62,437 nucleotides of DNA from Oleiharenicola sp. GTDB taxonomy: Bacteria > Verrucomicrobiota > Verrucomicrobiia > Opitutales > Opitutaceae. The stretch is from assembly GCA_025363455.1 (NCBI GenBank), contig JANYDW010000036.1:1-62437 (forward strand). Direction: 5' to 3'. A program made the translations under genes and the position numbers. Under the pieces are notes generated by a model, which saw nothing but the letters and a program-made list of their open reading frames with translations, ran no database searches and was not told the origin of the DNA. The first letter of the stretch is position 1, and the number at the start of each line of letters is the position of its first letter. Of the stretch, positions 45,325-53,137 are shown piece after piece.

Positions 45325-47094
45325 ATGTCTCCTGTTCCTCTCATTCCTGATACCGCCCCGTTTTCGCCCGAGCAGCGCGCTTGGCTCAACGGCTTCTTCG
45401 CCGGGGTCTTCTCCCGCACTTCTGGCTGTCAGCCCTCAGCTCTCAGCTCTCAGCTAGCGCCGCAGGCGCTTCAGCCGCTTACCATCCTGTTCGGCTCCCA
45501 AACCGGAACCGCCGAGGGGCTCGCCAAAAAAATGGCCAAGGAGGCCGGCAAACGCGGCTTCGCCGCAACAGTTCTCGACATGGCCCAGGCCGACCTTGCC
45601 CGCCTCGCCGGCGAGAAGAATCTCCTCGTCATCACCAGCACTTATGGCGACGGCGAGCCGCCCGACAATGCCCGGGCCCTGTACTTGGCTCTCAAGGGTG
45701 CCGGCGATCGTCCGCTAACCTCCGTGCGTTTTTCTGTCTGCTCCCTCGGCGATACGAACTACGCCCAGTTCTGCCAGTGCGGCAAAGACCTCGACGCGTG
45801 GTTCGAACGACTCGGTGCGACGCGCGTGACCCCCCGTACCGATTGCGATCTCAATTACGATGCTCCGTTCACCGCGTGGCTCGACGCCTCGCTGAATGCG
45901 CTCGGATCTTCTGTGGGAGCGAGCTCGCTCGCGATTTCTGAGCCCATCGCGACCAAGGTCGCTCCCACAAGTGAGGAATCCGGCTACTCGAAGAAAAACC
46001 CCTTCCCCGCCCCCGTCCTCGCTGTCCGCAACTTGAACGGCCCCGGGTCGGCGAAGGAGGTCAACCACATCGAGTTCTCTCTCGAGGGTTCCGGCCTGAC
46101 CTATGAGGCCGGCGACGCCCTCGGCGTCGTTCCGCAGAACTGCCCGGCCCTCGTCGCCGATGTGCTCGCCGCCCTTGGCTGCGACGGCGAGGAGGGGGTA
46201 CCTTCGCCGGCGGGCGAACTGCCGCTGCGGCGCGCACTCACCGAGTGCTACGATCTCGGCAAGCCCTCGGCGGAGTTGCTCAGTCTTGTAGGAGGGGCTT
46301 TACGCCCCGACGTTGCATCTGAGTCGGGGCATAAAACCCCTCCTACCCTGACAGCCCAAGCCCACCATCACGTCATTGATGTGCTTCTGGCCGCGCCCAC
46401 CAAGCCCGCCCCGGCTGCGTTGATCGGCGTGCTGAAGAAAATCCAACCGCGCCTCTATTCAATTTCCTCCTCGCCCAAGGCCCACGCCGGCCAGGTGCAT
46501 TTGACGGTTGGCGCCGTGCGCTACGAGAAGGACGGCCGGCCCCGTAAGGGCGTCTGCTCCACCTTCCTTGCCGAGCGCGGCCTGGCTGCGGGCAAGGTCG
46601 GCGTGTTCGTCCATTCCAACAAGGCCTTCCGCCCGCCCGCGAATGGCGACACCTCCATGATCATGGTGGGGCCCGGCACGGGTATTGCACCGTTCCGCGC
46701 CTTCCTCGCCGAGCGCCGGGCGACCGGGGCCAAGGGCAAAAACTGGCTCTTCTTCGGCGACCAGAAAGCGACCGCCGATTTCCTCTACCGCGAGGAGCTC
46801 ACCGGCCTGCAGGAATCCGGGGTGCTCACGCGCCTCGATCTCGCCTTCTCCCGCGACCAGGCCGAGAAAATCTACGTCCAGCACCGCATGCTCGAGGCCG
46901 CCGCTGAACTTTACGCCTGGCTCGAAAAGGGCGCCCACTTCTACGTCTGCGGCGATGCTTCGCGCATGGCCAAGGATGTCGACACCACCCTCCACCAGGT
47001 GATCGAAAAGGCCGGTGGCAAGACGCCCGCTGAGGCTGCGACGTATGTTCAGGTATTAAGGTCAACCAAGCGGTATTCGCGGGACGTTTATTGA
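45325..47094 (+). CDS. CysJ-like NADPH diflavin reductase
   Basis: A 589-residue diflavin protein: flavodoxin domain (LTILFGSQTGTAEGLAKKMA, ITSTYGDGEPPDNA, SVCSLGDTNYAQF), FAD-binding domain (PRLYSISSSPKAHAGQVHLTV, GVCSTFLAE) and NADPH-binding domain (MIMVGPGTGIAPFRAFLAER, WLFFGDQKA, YVCGDASRMAKDVD) with terminal YSRDVY. It probably feeds NirA in place of ferredoxin. Three repeat-derived stretches lie in frame inside it: 45424-45457 near the N-terminus, 45912-45969 in the linker after the flavodoxin domain, and 46288-46346 within the FAD region. The reading frame stays open throughout and all key residues are intact. Confidence 0.93.
   Translation: MSPVPLIPDTAPFSPEQRAWLNGFFAGVFSRTSGCQPSALSSQLAPQALQPLTILFGSQTGTAEGLAKKMAKEAGKRGFAATVLDMAQADLARLAGEKNLLVITSTYGDGEPPDNARALYLALKGAGDRPLTSVRFSVCSLGDTNYAQFCQCGKDLDAWFERLGATRVTPRTDCDLNYDAPFTAWLDASLNALGSSVGASSLAISEPIATKVAPTSEESGYSKKNPFPAPVLAVRNLNGPGSAKEVNHIEFSLEGSGLTYEAGDALGVVPQNCPALVADVLAALGCDGEEGVPSPAGELPLRRALTECYDLGKPSAELLSLVGGALRPDVASESGHKTPPTLTAQAHHHVIDVLLAAPTKPAPAALIGVLKKIQPRLYSISSSPKAHAGQVHLTVGAVRYEKDGRPRKGVCSTFLAERGLAAGKVGVFVHSNKAFRPPANGDTSMIMVGPGTGIAPFRAFLAERRATGAKGKNWLFFGDQKATADFLYREELTGLQESGVLTRLDLAFSRDQAEKIYVQHRMLEAAAELYAWLEKGAHFYVCGDASRMAKDVDTTLHQVIEKAGGKTPAEAATYVQVLRSTKRYSRDVY
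45424..45457. repeat. CAGCTCTCAGCTCTCAGCT tandem repeat inside the diflavin reductase gene
   Basis: A run of CAGC(C/T)CT units of the kind usual in intergenic repeats, encoding QPSALSSQLAPQ between the N-terminal helix and the flavodoxin domain. Confidence 0.75.
45912..45969. repeat. TGTGGGAGCGAGC palindrome inside the diflavin reductase gene
   Basis: Inverted repeat with arms TGTGGGAGCGAGCTCGCTCG and ATCGCGACCAAGGTCGCTCC then CACA. It encodes VGASSLAISEPIATKVAPTS in the linker. The intergenic element at 59246-59304 belongs to the same family. Confidence 0.88.
46288..46346. repeat. GTAGGAGGGGCTTTACGCCCC palindrome inside the diflavin reductase gene
   Basis: 59-base inverted repeat with arms GTAGGAGGGGCTTTACGCCC and its complement ending CCCCTCCTAC. 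It encodes VGGALRPDVASESGHKTPPT in frame. Half copies are at 31748-31772, 47831-47855 and 60400-60424. Confidence 0.9.
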
Positions 47095-47113
47095 AACATG
47101 ATACCCCAATCCA

Positions 47114-47182
47114 CCTCGCGCAAAGTCCACCAAGGACGCAATGGTTCGGTTCCTTTGCGCACTCTGCGACCTTTGCGCGAGG
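47114..47182. repeat. CCTCGCGCAAAG...CCTTTGCGCGAGG palindrome, copy 3
   Basis: Same family as 5359-5435 and 45248-45315; fills the gap before the DmsBC fusion gene. Confidence 0.85.
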
Positions 47183-47201
47183 CCGGTAACTGCCGCTACT
47201 G

Positions 47202-48815
47202 ATGGTCGCGCCCCGCCAGCCTCCGCTGCTCGCTCTGGTAGACGAGCTACTCGCCGAGCAGGGCCAGCTGCAGACGCCTGTCGTACGCGCAGCGGAGGCC
47301 TACGACCGGGCGCAGCGCGGTCAGTTCAATTCCAAGACCCACGCCGATCTCATCCCCCTGACCAAACCCGGCCCGGGCGAGCAATACGCCTTCCAGGTCG
47401 ACCTCGATTCCTGCACCGGCTGCAAGGCCTGCGTCGTCGCCTGCCATTCCCTCAATGGCCTCGATGACGAAGAAGCATGGCGCGATGTCGGCTTCGTGGT
47501 CGGCGGCTCGCGTGCCGCGCCCTATCAGCAGACCGTCACCACCGCCTGCCACCATTGCGCCGATCCCGGCTGCCTTAATGGCTGCCCGGTGCTCGCCTAC
47601 GAGAAGGATCCGGTCACCGGCATCGTCCGCCACCTTGATGACCAGTGCATCGGCTGCCAGTATTGTATTTTGAAGTGCCCTTACGACGTGCCGAAATACA
47701 ACGACCGGCTCGGCATCGTGCGAAAATGTGACATGTGCCAGCAGCGGCTCGGCGCCGGTGAGGCGCCCGCCTGCGCCCAGGCCTGCCCCACCCACGCCAT
47801 CAAAATCATCAAGGTCGAACTGCACGTGAGTGTGGGAGGGGCTTTACGCCCCGACACCTCCAAGTTTCTCCCCTCCGCCCCCGACCCGTCGTACACCCAG
47901 CCGACGACGCACTACATCACCAAGCGACCGACGCCGGTGGACGTACGGTCCGCCGATGCTGCCGTGCTCCGGCCCCAGCCGCCGCACTGGCCGCTGGTCG
48001 CACTCTTGATGCTGATGCCGATGGCGGTAGGTTGTGGCGTGGCCGACAAAATTCTCGATCTCCGGACCTCCGCGTTGGCCGTCTGCGGTTGGGTGGCTGG
48101 TGCCACGGGGCTCGCCCTTGCCGGCCTGCACCTCGGGCAACCATTGCGGGCGTGGCGCGTCTTCCTCGGGCTGCGCAAATCCTGGTTCAGCCGCGAGGCC
48201 GTCGTCTTCGGTCTCTGGTTCCCGCTGGCCTCCGCCTACGTCGCGGTGCGCCTCGGCTGGCTGCCGCTGGCCGGTCAGCTGCGTTCGGGCCTTGCCGTCG
48301 GCACGGCCTGCCTTGGTGTGCTCGGCCTCTTCTGCTCCGTGATGATCTACGCGGACACGCATCGGGTGTTCTGGCGCGTCGCCAACACCGCGCCGCGCTT
48401 CTTTGGTACTGCCGTGATTCTCGGTCTCGCCGGTGCCCTCACCGCTCCGGGCGCGCCCCTCGCCCTCGGCTATCTCCTCGCCGGCGCCACGATTCTGAAG
48501 CTCGCCTTTGAAACCAAAGCGCTGGCCGCGCTGGCCGAGGAAGACGATGGCATGTCTCCACCCGCCCGCCAGACCGCCCTGCTGCTGACCGGCCCCCTGC
48601 GCCCGGCGAATGAACTGCGCGTGTTCGCCGCGCTGCTCGGCGGGATTTTGCTGCCATTCATGGTATCGAGTGGCACGGCTCCACTCTGGGTGGCGTGGCC
48701 CGCGCTGGCCTTTGCGCTCCTCGGCGAACTGGCCGAGCGCTATCTTTTTTTCCGTGCCGTCGACGCGCCCAAGATGCCGGGCCAGCCCGACCCCGGCCGG
48801 GGAGGCCACGCATGA
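47202..48815 (+). CDS. Fused DmsB-type four-cluster ferredoxin and DmsC-type membrane anchor
   Basis: A 537-residue fusion. Residues ~65-205 hold four [4Fe-4S] motifs as in DmsB/NrfC: CTGCKACVVAC, CHHCADPGCLNGC, CIGCQYCILKC and CDMCQ...CAQAC. Residues ~250-530 form about eight membrane helices like the DmsC anchor that oxidises quinol. It directly precedes the molybdenum nitrate reductase, so it most likely carries electrons from quinol to that enzyme. A half palindrome (47831-47855) encodes VGGALRPD at the joint between the two domains. ATG at 47202 is the natural start. The four-cluster part has no Tat signal, so it faces the cytosol. Confidence 0.92.
   Translation: MVAPRQPPLLALVDELLAEQGQLQTPVVRAAEAYDRAQRGQFNSKTHADLIPLTKPGPGEQYAFQVDLDSCTGCKACVVACHSLNGLDDEEAWRDVGFVVGGSRAAPYQQTVTTACHHCADPGCLNGCPVLAYEKDPVTGIVRHLDDQCIGCQYCILKCPYDVPKYNDRLGIVRKCDMCQQRLGAGEAPACAQACPTHAIKIIKVELHVSVGGALRPDTSKFLPSAPDPSYTQPTTHYITKRPTPVDVRSADAAVLRPQPPHWPLVALLMLMPMAVGCGVADKILDLRTSALAVCGWVAGATGLALAGLHLGQPLRAWRVFLGLRKSWFSREAVVFGLWFPLASAYVAVRLGWLPLAGQLRSGLAVGTACLGVLGLFCSVMIYADTHRVFWRVANTAPRFFGTAVILGLAGALTAPGAPLALGYLLAGATILKLAFETKALAALAEEDDGMSPPARQTALLLTGPLRPANELRVFAALLGGILLPFMVSSGTAPLWVAWPALAFALLGELAERYLFFRAVDAPKMPGQPDPGRGGHA
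47831..47855. repeat. Half palindrome TGTGGGAGGGGCTTTACGCC inside the DmsBC fusion gene
   Basis: One arm of the family seen at 46288-46346, in frame, encoding VGGALRPD exactly as in the diflavin reductase gene. Confidence 0.88.
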
Positions 48816-48832
48816 AAATCCTGTCTCCCACT

Positions 48833-48910
48833 GTAGGAGCCTGCTTGCCGGCGATCCGGCGCGCCCGCCAGCCACACAACGTCCATATCGCCTGCAAGCA
48901 GGCTCCGACA
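48833..48910. repeat. TGTAGGAGCCTGCTTGC palindrome, copy 3
   Basis: Same family as 22235-22293 with a longer centre. The left arm has CCGGCGAT instead of CAGGCGAT, and the right arm ends GCTCCGACA, so it has begun to decay. Confidence 0.88.
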
Positions 48911-48919
48911 ATTTGATCC

Positions 48920-51187
48920 ATGCCTTCACTCCTTGAACAGTTGTTGCTCGCCCGCACCGGGCCGATGACGAGCGAACTCGTGCAACATCCGGGCGATTTC
49001 GGTCTGGGCAAGGTGCCCTCGCGCCTGGCCCCGGCCGGCACCGCGAAGGCCATCTGCGGTTTCTGCAGCACGGGTTGCTCGCTGCAGATCCACCTCAATG
49101 CTGCGGGTGAGGCCATCAATCTCACGCCGGATCCCGATTATCCCGTCAACCTCGGCATGGCCTGCCCCAAGGGCTGGGAAGCGCTGACACCCCTCGCTGC
49201 GCCTGACCGGGCCACCTCTCCGCTCCTTCGCGACTCCAAGGGCGGACTGCGGCCCGTGGACTGGCCACGGGCGTTGGCCGAGTTCTCTGGCCGCTTCAAG
49301 TCGGTCCAAGCTCTGCACGGCCCCGGCGCCGTTGCCGTCCTGAGCACCGGCCAGATCGTGGTGGAAGAGATGGCCCTGCTCGGCGCCCTCGCGAAGTTCG
49401 GCATGGGCATCGCCGACATCGACAGCAACACCCGGCAGTGCATGGCCACCTCGCACGTGGCCTATAAACAGTCCTATGGCTTCGACGCGCCGCCGTTCAC
49501 TTATGCCGACTTCGAGGAGAGCGACGTGCTGGTCTTCGTCGGCGCCAACCCCTGCATTGCCCACCCCATCATGTGGCAGCGGGTGATGCGCAATCGCCGC
49601 AATCCCGCCATCATCGTCGTGGATCCGCGACGCACCGAGACGGCCATGGCCGCGACGCTGCACCTGCCGGCCCGGCCCAAGACCGACCTCACGCTGCTCT
49701 ACGGCCTCGCCCGCGAGCTGATCAAACGCGGGGCCGTTGATCCCACCTTCATCGCCGAACATACGACGGGCTTCGCCGAGTTCGCCTCGTTCGTAGACAC
49801 CTTCACCCCGGAGCACGTCGCCAGGGAAACCGGGTTGAGCATGGCGGACATCCTGCACACCGCCGAGCTGATCGCCCGACCGGGGGCGCGCGTCTCTTAC
49901 TGGTGGACGATGGGTGTCAACCAGAGCCATCAAGCCACACGCACGGCGCAGGCGTTGATCAATCTCTCACTCATGGCCGGGCAGATTGGCCAACCCGGCA
50001 CCGGCGCCAACTCCATCACCGGTCAGTGCAACGCGATGGGCTCGCGCCTGTTTGGCAACGCCACCTCGCTCATCGGCGGCTACGACTACGCCAACGCCGC
50101 GCATCGTGAACATGTCGGCCAGATCCTCGGCATCGACCCCAGCCTCATCCCGCAACAGGCCAGTCGGGCCTATGACCGCATCCTCGATGCGGTCGACGCC
50201 GGTGAGATCCGCGCGCTCTGGATCATCGCCACCAACACGGCCCACTCCTGGATCAATTCGGGCAAGTTCGCCCAGCTTCGCGACAAGCTCGATTTCCTCG
50301 TCGTGCAGGACATGTATGCAACGACCGAGACTGCCCGGCAGGCAGACCTCGTTCTGCCTGCCGCCGGCTGGGGCGAAAAGGACGGCGTGTTTATCAATAG
50401 TGAGCGCCGCCTCGGCGTCGCCCGCAAAGTCGCCCGCGCGCCCGGCCAGGCGCTGAGTGATTTCGCCATCTTCAAGCTCGTGGCCGAGGCCTGGGGCTGC
50501 AGCCCGATGTTCGCGCGCTGGTCTTCGCCAGCCGCCGCGTTCGGGGTCCTGAAGGATCTCTCGCGCGGCCAGCCCTGTGACTTCTCGGGTATCCGCGACT
50601 ACGACCACATTGAGGCCAGCGGAGGGATCCAGTGGCCGTTCTCGGAAGAAATGGCTGAAAGACTGAAAGCTGAAAAACTGAAGGAAGCGGGGTCAGCCCT
50701 TCAGTCATTCAGTCCTTCAGCCTTTTTCGAAAGCCGCCTCTTCGCTGACGGGAAATTCTTCACCTCCGACCACCGCGCGAAATTTCTCTTCGACCCGCCC
50801 GTGCCGCTGCCCGAGCCGGTCGACGCCGCCTACCCGTTTCTCCTCAACACCGGCCGCGGTTCCTCCGCCCAGTGGCACACCGGCTCGCGCACTGACAAAA
50901 GCGCCGTGCTGCGCAAGCTTGCGCCCAACCTGCCGTGGATCGAACTCAACCCCTCCGACGCCGCGCCGCTCGGCGCCGTTACGGGCGACCGGATGCTGAT
51001 CCGCTCCCGCCGGGGCTCGACCACCGCACTCGCCGTTGTCACGCCGATCGTGCAGCCAGGCCAGGTGTTCATGCCGATGCACTTCGCGGAAGTTAATGTG
51101 CTGACCTTCCCCGCCTACGATCCCCACTCGCGGCAACCCGCCTACAAGGCCTGCGCCGTCGCGGTCTCGCTGGCCCCAAACCTCTGA
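48920..51187 (+). CDS. Molybdopterin nitrate reductase catalytic subunit (assimilatory type)
   Basis: A 755-residue bis-MGD oxidoreductase of the NasA/NarB group. The N-terminal [4Fe-4S] site is [14 protein letters not shown] with a further cysteine in GMACPKGW. The molybdopterin region includes [18 protein letters not shown] with the likely molybdenum-ligand cysteine in [28 protein letters not shown] and GQCNAMGSR; the C-terminal cap has [19 protein letters not shown] and FMPMHFAE. No Tat signal, so the enzyme is cytosolic. A repeat at 50653-50722 encodes a charged insert ([14 protein letters not shown]...) in a surface linker. ATG at 48920 lies ten bases after a palindrome. Confidence 0.94.
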   Translation: MPSLLEQLLLARTGPMTSELVQHPGDFGLGKVPSRLAPAGTAKAICGFCSTGCSLQIHLNAAGEAINLTPDPDYPVNLGMACPKGWEALTPLAAPDRATSPLLRDSKGGLRPVDWPRALAEFSGRFKSVQALHGPGAVAVLSTGQIVVEEMALLGALAKFGMGIADIDSNTRQCMATSHVAYKQSYGFDAPPFTYADFEESDVLVFVGANPCIAHPIMWQRVMRNRRNPAIIVVDPRRTETAMAATLHLPARPKTDLTLLYGLARELIKRGAVDPTFIAEHTTGFAEFASFVDTFTPEHVARETGLSMADILHTAELIARPGARVSYWWTMGVNQSHQATRTAQALINLSLMAGQIGQPGTGANSITGQCNAMGSRLFGNATSLIGGYDYANAAHREHVGQILGIDPSLIPQQASRAYDRILDAVDAGEIRALWIIATNTAHSWINSGKFAQLRDKLDFLVVQDMYATTETARQADLVLPAAGWGEKDGVFINSERRLGVARKVARAPGQALSDFAIFKLVAEAWGCSPMFARWSSPAAAFGVLKDLSRGQPCDFSGIRDYDHIEASGGIQWPFSEEMAERLKAEKLKEAGSALQSFSPSAFFESRLFADGKFFTSDHRAKFLFDPPVPLPEPVDAAYPFLLNTGRGSSAQWHTGSRTDKSAVLRKLAPNLPWIELNPSDAAPLGAVTGDRMLIRSRRGSTTALAVVTPIVQPGQVFMPMHFAEVNVLTFPAYDPHSRQPAYKACAVAVSLAPNL
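50653..50722. repeat. GGCTGAAAGACTGAAAGC palindrome inside the nitrate reductase gene
   Basis: Inverted repeat with left arm GGCTGAAAGACTGAAAGCTG and right arm ending TCATTCAGTCCTTCAGCC. It encodes [20 protein letters not shown] in frame at a position where the family is variable. Confidence 0.82.
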
Positions 51188-51188
51188 C

Positions 51189-51305
51189 TTTTGCCACAAA
51201 AAGTCACAAAATATATGTCCGCCGCTGCAAGTCCCGAGGCGCCTATAGGCGCACGGAACACTTTCCCGCAGGACAAAATCATTTTCGTGCCTTTTCGTGG
51301 CCAAA
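51189..51305. repeat. TTGCCACAAAAAGTCACAAAAT palindrome
   Basis: Inverted pair 51190-51211 (TTGCCACAAAAAGTCACAAA) and 51281-51305 (ATTTTCGTGCCTTTTCGTGG) with a small GGCGCCTATAGGCGC hairpin between. It fills the gap after the nitrate reductase gene. Confidence 0.75.
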
Positions 51306-51379
51306 CCAGCCTTTGGTTCGTGTCTCCCTCCCTGATTAGTGTTCACTAGCGTAAATTAGTGGTTCCCTCTGAATCCGCT

Positions 51380-51868
51380 ATGACCCCGCCCGTCCTCACC
51401 GCCCTCGCCCTCCACCGCATCTTCGTGTCGGACGGGCACAGCTATTTGGGGAGGCACGGACTCGGTTCAGCGAAATTCCAGATCCGTGAGGTCGAGAGCG
51501 TGGAGTGTGTTACCGGCCGCGGGCTGCGCGGCGACCGTTACTTCGACCACAAGGAAAACTACAAGGGCCAGGTCACGCTCTTTGCGCAGGAGGTCTTCGA
51601 CGAGCTCTCCCGCACCCTTGGCTTGCCGTCGGCCCGCCCTTCAGCCTTACGCCGTAATCTGCTCGTCAGCGGGGCCGACCTTAATGATTTCATCGGCCGG
51701 CAATTCGAGCTGCAGGGCGTGCGGCTTGAGGGCAGCGAGGAATGCAAACCCTGCTACTGGATGGATGAGGCGCTCGGCCCCGGCGCCCACGAGTGGCTGA
51801 AAGGCCGCGGCGGTCTGCGCTGCCGGATTTTGTCTGATGGCTGGCTGCGGACAAATTCTGTCCCGTAG
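51380..51868 (+). CDS. MOSC domain protein
   Basis: A 162-residue MOSC (MoCo sulfurase C-terminal) domain protein. Typical parts are HRIFVSDGHSYLGRHG, GRGLRGDRYFDHKENYKGQVTLF and the cysteine-bearing EECKPCYWMDEALGPGAHEWL. MOSC domains bind or carry the molybdenum cofactor or sulfur, in line with the neighbouring nitrate reductase and mobA. ATG at 51380 is used; a GTG at 51359 is in frame. The stop codon TAG (51866-51868) lies inside the left arm of the palindrome at 51864-51933. Confidence 0.9.
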   Translation: MTPPVLTALALHRIFVSDGHSYLGRHGLGSAKFQIREVESVECVTGRGLRGDRYFDHKENYKGQVTLFAQEVFDELSRTLGLPSARPSALRRNLLVSGADLNDFIGRQFELQGVRLEGSEECKPCYWMDEALGPGAHEWLKGRGGLRCRILSDGWLRTNSVP

Positions 51869-51933
51869 GAGCCTGCTTGCAGGCGACCCGCCCGTGACAT
51901 CAATTTCGAATCGCCTGCAAGCAGGCTCCTACA
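51864..51933. repeat. CGTAGGAGCCTGCTTGCAGG palindrome, copy 4
   Basis: Same family as 22235-22293 and 26025-26083. Its GTAGGAG start supplies the TAG stop codon of the MOSC gene. Confidence 0.92.
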
Positions 51934-51958
51934 AAAATACCCATGAACCCCCGGTCTT

Positions 51959-52032
51959 CCTCGCGCCAAGGTCGCCAAGGTCGCAACGGACAGAACCTTA
52001 TCCTTTGCGCCCGTTGCGTCCTTGGCGCGAGG
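51959..52032. repeat. CCTCGCGCCAAGG...CCTTGGCGCGAGG palindrome, copy 4
   Basis: Best-preserved member of the family seen at 5359, 45248 and 47114. Its terminal GCGAGG lies seven bases before the mobA ATG and doubles as the ribosome-binding site. Confidence 0.88.
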
Positions 52033-52039
52033 AATGAAC

Positions 52040-52648
52040 ATGATTCCGAAAGGTGAACTGACCGGTGCCGTGCTGGCCGGGGGCGAGTCCCGCCGCATGG
52101 GCCGCGACAAGGCTGCGCTGGTTGTCGGGGATCAGCCCCTCTGGAAACGCCAAGTGCTGATGCTGCGCTCGGCCGGTGCCCGCACGGTCGGCGTCGTGCG
52201 CCGGCCCGACCAGCCCGCACTCAACCTCCCTGCCGACATTCCGCTCTGGCAGGATGAGGTGTCAGGCATCGGACCGCTGGCGGGAATGCATGCGGCCCTG
52301 ACCGCCTGCTCGACCGGATGGCTGGCCGTCATTGCCACGGACATGCCCCGAATCGAGGCCGGCTGGTTCAAGTGGCTCGGCGGGTTCTGTTCGCCCGGCT
52401 GCGGCGCGATGATACGGCGACACGACGGCACCCATGAGCCGCTCGCTGCCATCTATCCGCAGGCCGCCCGCGCCGAGGCCGTCCGGCGACTCGCCGGCCC
52501 AAACTATTCGCTGCAGACCTTGGCGGATGCCTTGATCGCACAAAAGCTGCTGGTCAGCGTACCGCTGCCGGGCGCCGACCTTTGGCAGCTAGAGAACTGG
52601 AACACGCCGGCGGAAGTCGCTTCCAGACAGGCGGCAATCCGCAGGTAA
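52040..52648 (+). CDS. mobA: Molybdenum cofactor guanylyltransferase
   Basis: A 202-residue nucleotidyltransferase that adds GMP to molybdopterin to make the MGD cofactor needed by the nitrate reductase upstream. The nucleotide-binding start is GAVLAGGESRRMGRDKAALVVG; the metal/substrate motifs GIGPLAGMHAAL and AVIATDMPRIEA follow, and the C-terminal LWQLENWNTPAE is typical. ATG at 52040 with GAGG seven bases upstream is preferred; ATG at 52034 and a TTG at 52022 are alternatives. A second copy of the C-terminal coding sequence lies 600 bases downstream. Confidence 0.94.
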   Translation: MIPKGELTGAVLAGGESRRMGRDKAALVVGDQPLWKRQVLMLRSAGARTVGVVRRPDQPALNLPADIPLWQDEVSGIGPLAGMHAALTACSTGWLAVIATDMPRIEAGWFKWLGGFCSPGCGAMIRRHDGTHEPLAAIYPQAARAEAVRRLAGPNYSLQTLADALIAQKLLVSVPLPGADLWQLENWNTPAEVASRQAAIRR

Positions 52649-52651
52649 ATT

Positions 52652-52915
52652 TCAGTCGACATTATCAATCTCCGTGATGACGACCTGCCGGACAGCGTGA
52701 TCCACCCAGAAATCGAAGATGAACCCATCTGCCAGGAGATGGAATATCTCCCGTCCGGATGCGTCGACTGTCCTGAAATCCGGTACAAGGAACGGGTCTG
52801 CCGCCAGTTCACCAGCCCGGTCCAACAGCCGTCTTTGGCGGCGATTACCAAGACCAACGAAAAACTCGACCGCTGATGCAGTGAAAACGGCCTCGTATCC
52901 CGTCCGACTAGCCAC
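52652..52915 (-). CDS. Probable RelE/ParE-superfamily toxin-like protein
   Basis: An 87-residue small protein starting at GTG, overlapping the end of the upstream gene by eight bases (GTGGCTAG). The end of the protein, FHLLADGFIFDFWVDHAVRQVVITEID, resembles the last strands of RelE/ParE-type toxins. With the 73-residue gene before it, it has the layout of a type II toxin-antitoxin pair (antitoxin first). Assignment rests on size, order and a weak motif match; a different small operon is possible. Confidence 0.62.
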   Translation of the reverse strand: MASRTGYEAVFTASAVEFFVGLGNRRQRRLLDRAGELAADPFLVPDFRTVDASGREIFHLLADGFIFDFWVDHAVRQVVITEIDNVD

Positions 52916-53129
52916 GGCGGTGACGCGCTTCCAACTCTGCGAGTGTCGTAAACTTCCCAGCCCGAACGTCCTCTATTTTCTTCGCGGTGGCCTTTTTCCA
53001 AGCTGGCGTCATCCGCTTCAGCTGGTGCAGGTAAATCTGGATTTCCCTCCGCTCCCGGGCGGAAAGACGGGACAGACTCTGCTTGATTTCGAGAACGCTC
53101 ACTGCGGATAGAAGATGCGATGGCGCCAT
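52908..53129 (-). CDS. Probable antitoxin-like protein
   Basis: A 73-residue helical, basic protein (SRLSARERREIQIYLHQLKRMTPAWKKA, KFTTLAELEARHRRG) encoded directly before the toxin-like gene. The C-terminal GKFTTLAELEAR segment is common in antitoxins that wrap their toxin. ATG at 53127-53129. The pair is inserted between mobA and a second mobA-like 3' end. Confidence 0.6.
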   Translation of the reverse strand: MAPSHLLSAVSVLEIKQSLSRLSARERREIQIYLHQLKRMTPAWKKATAKKIEDVRAGKFTTLAELEARHRRG

Positions 53130-53137
53130 GAATCGTC

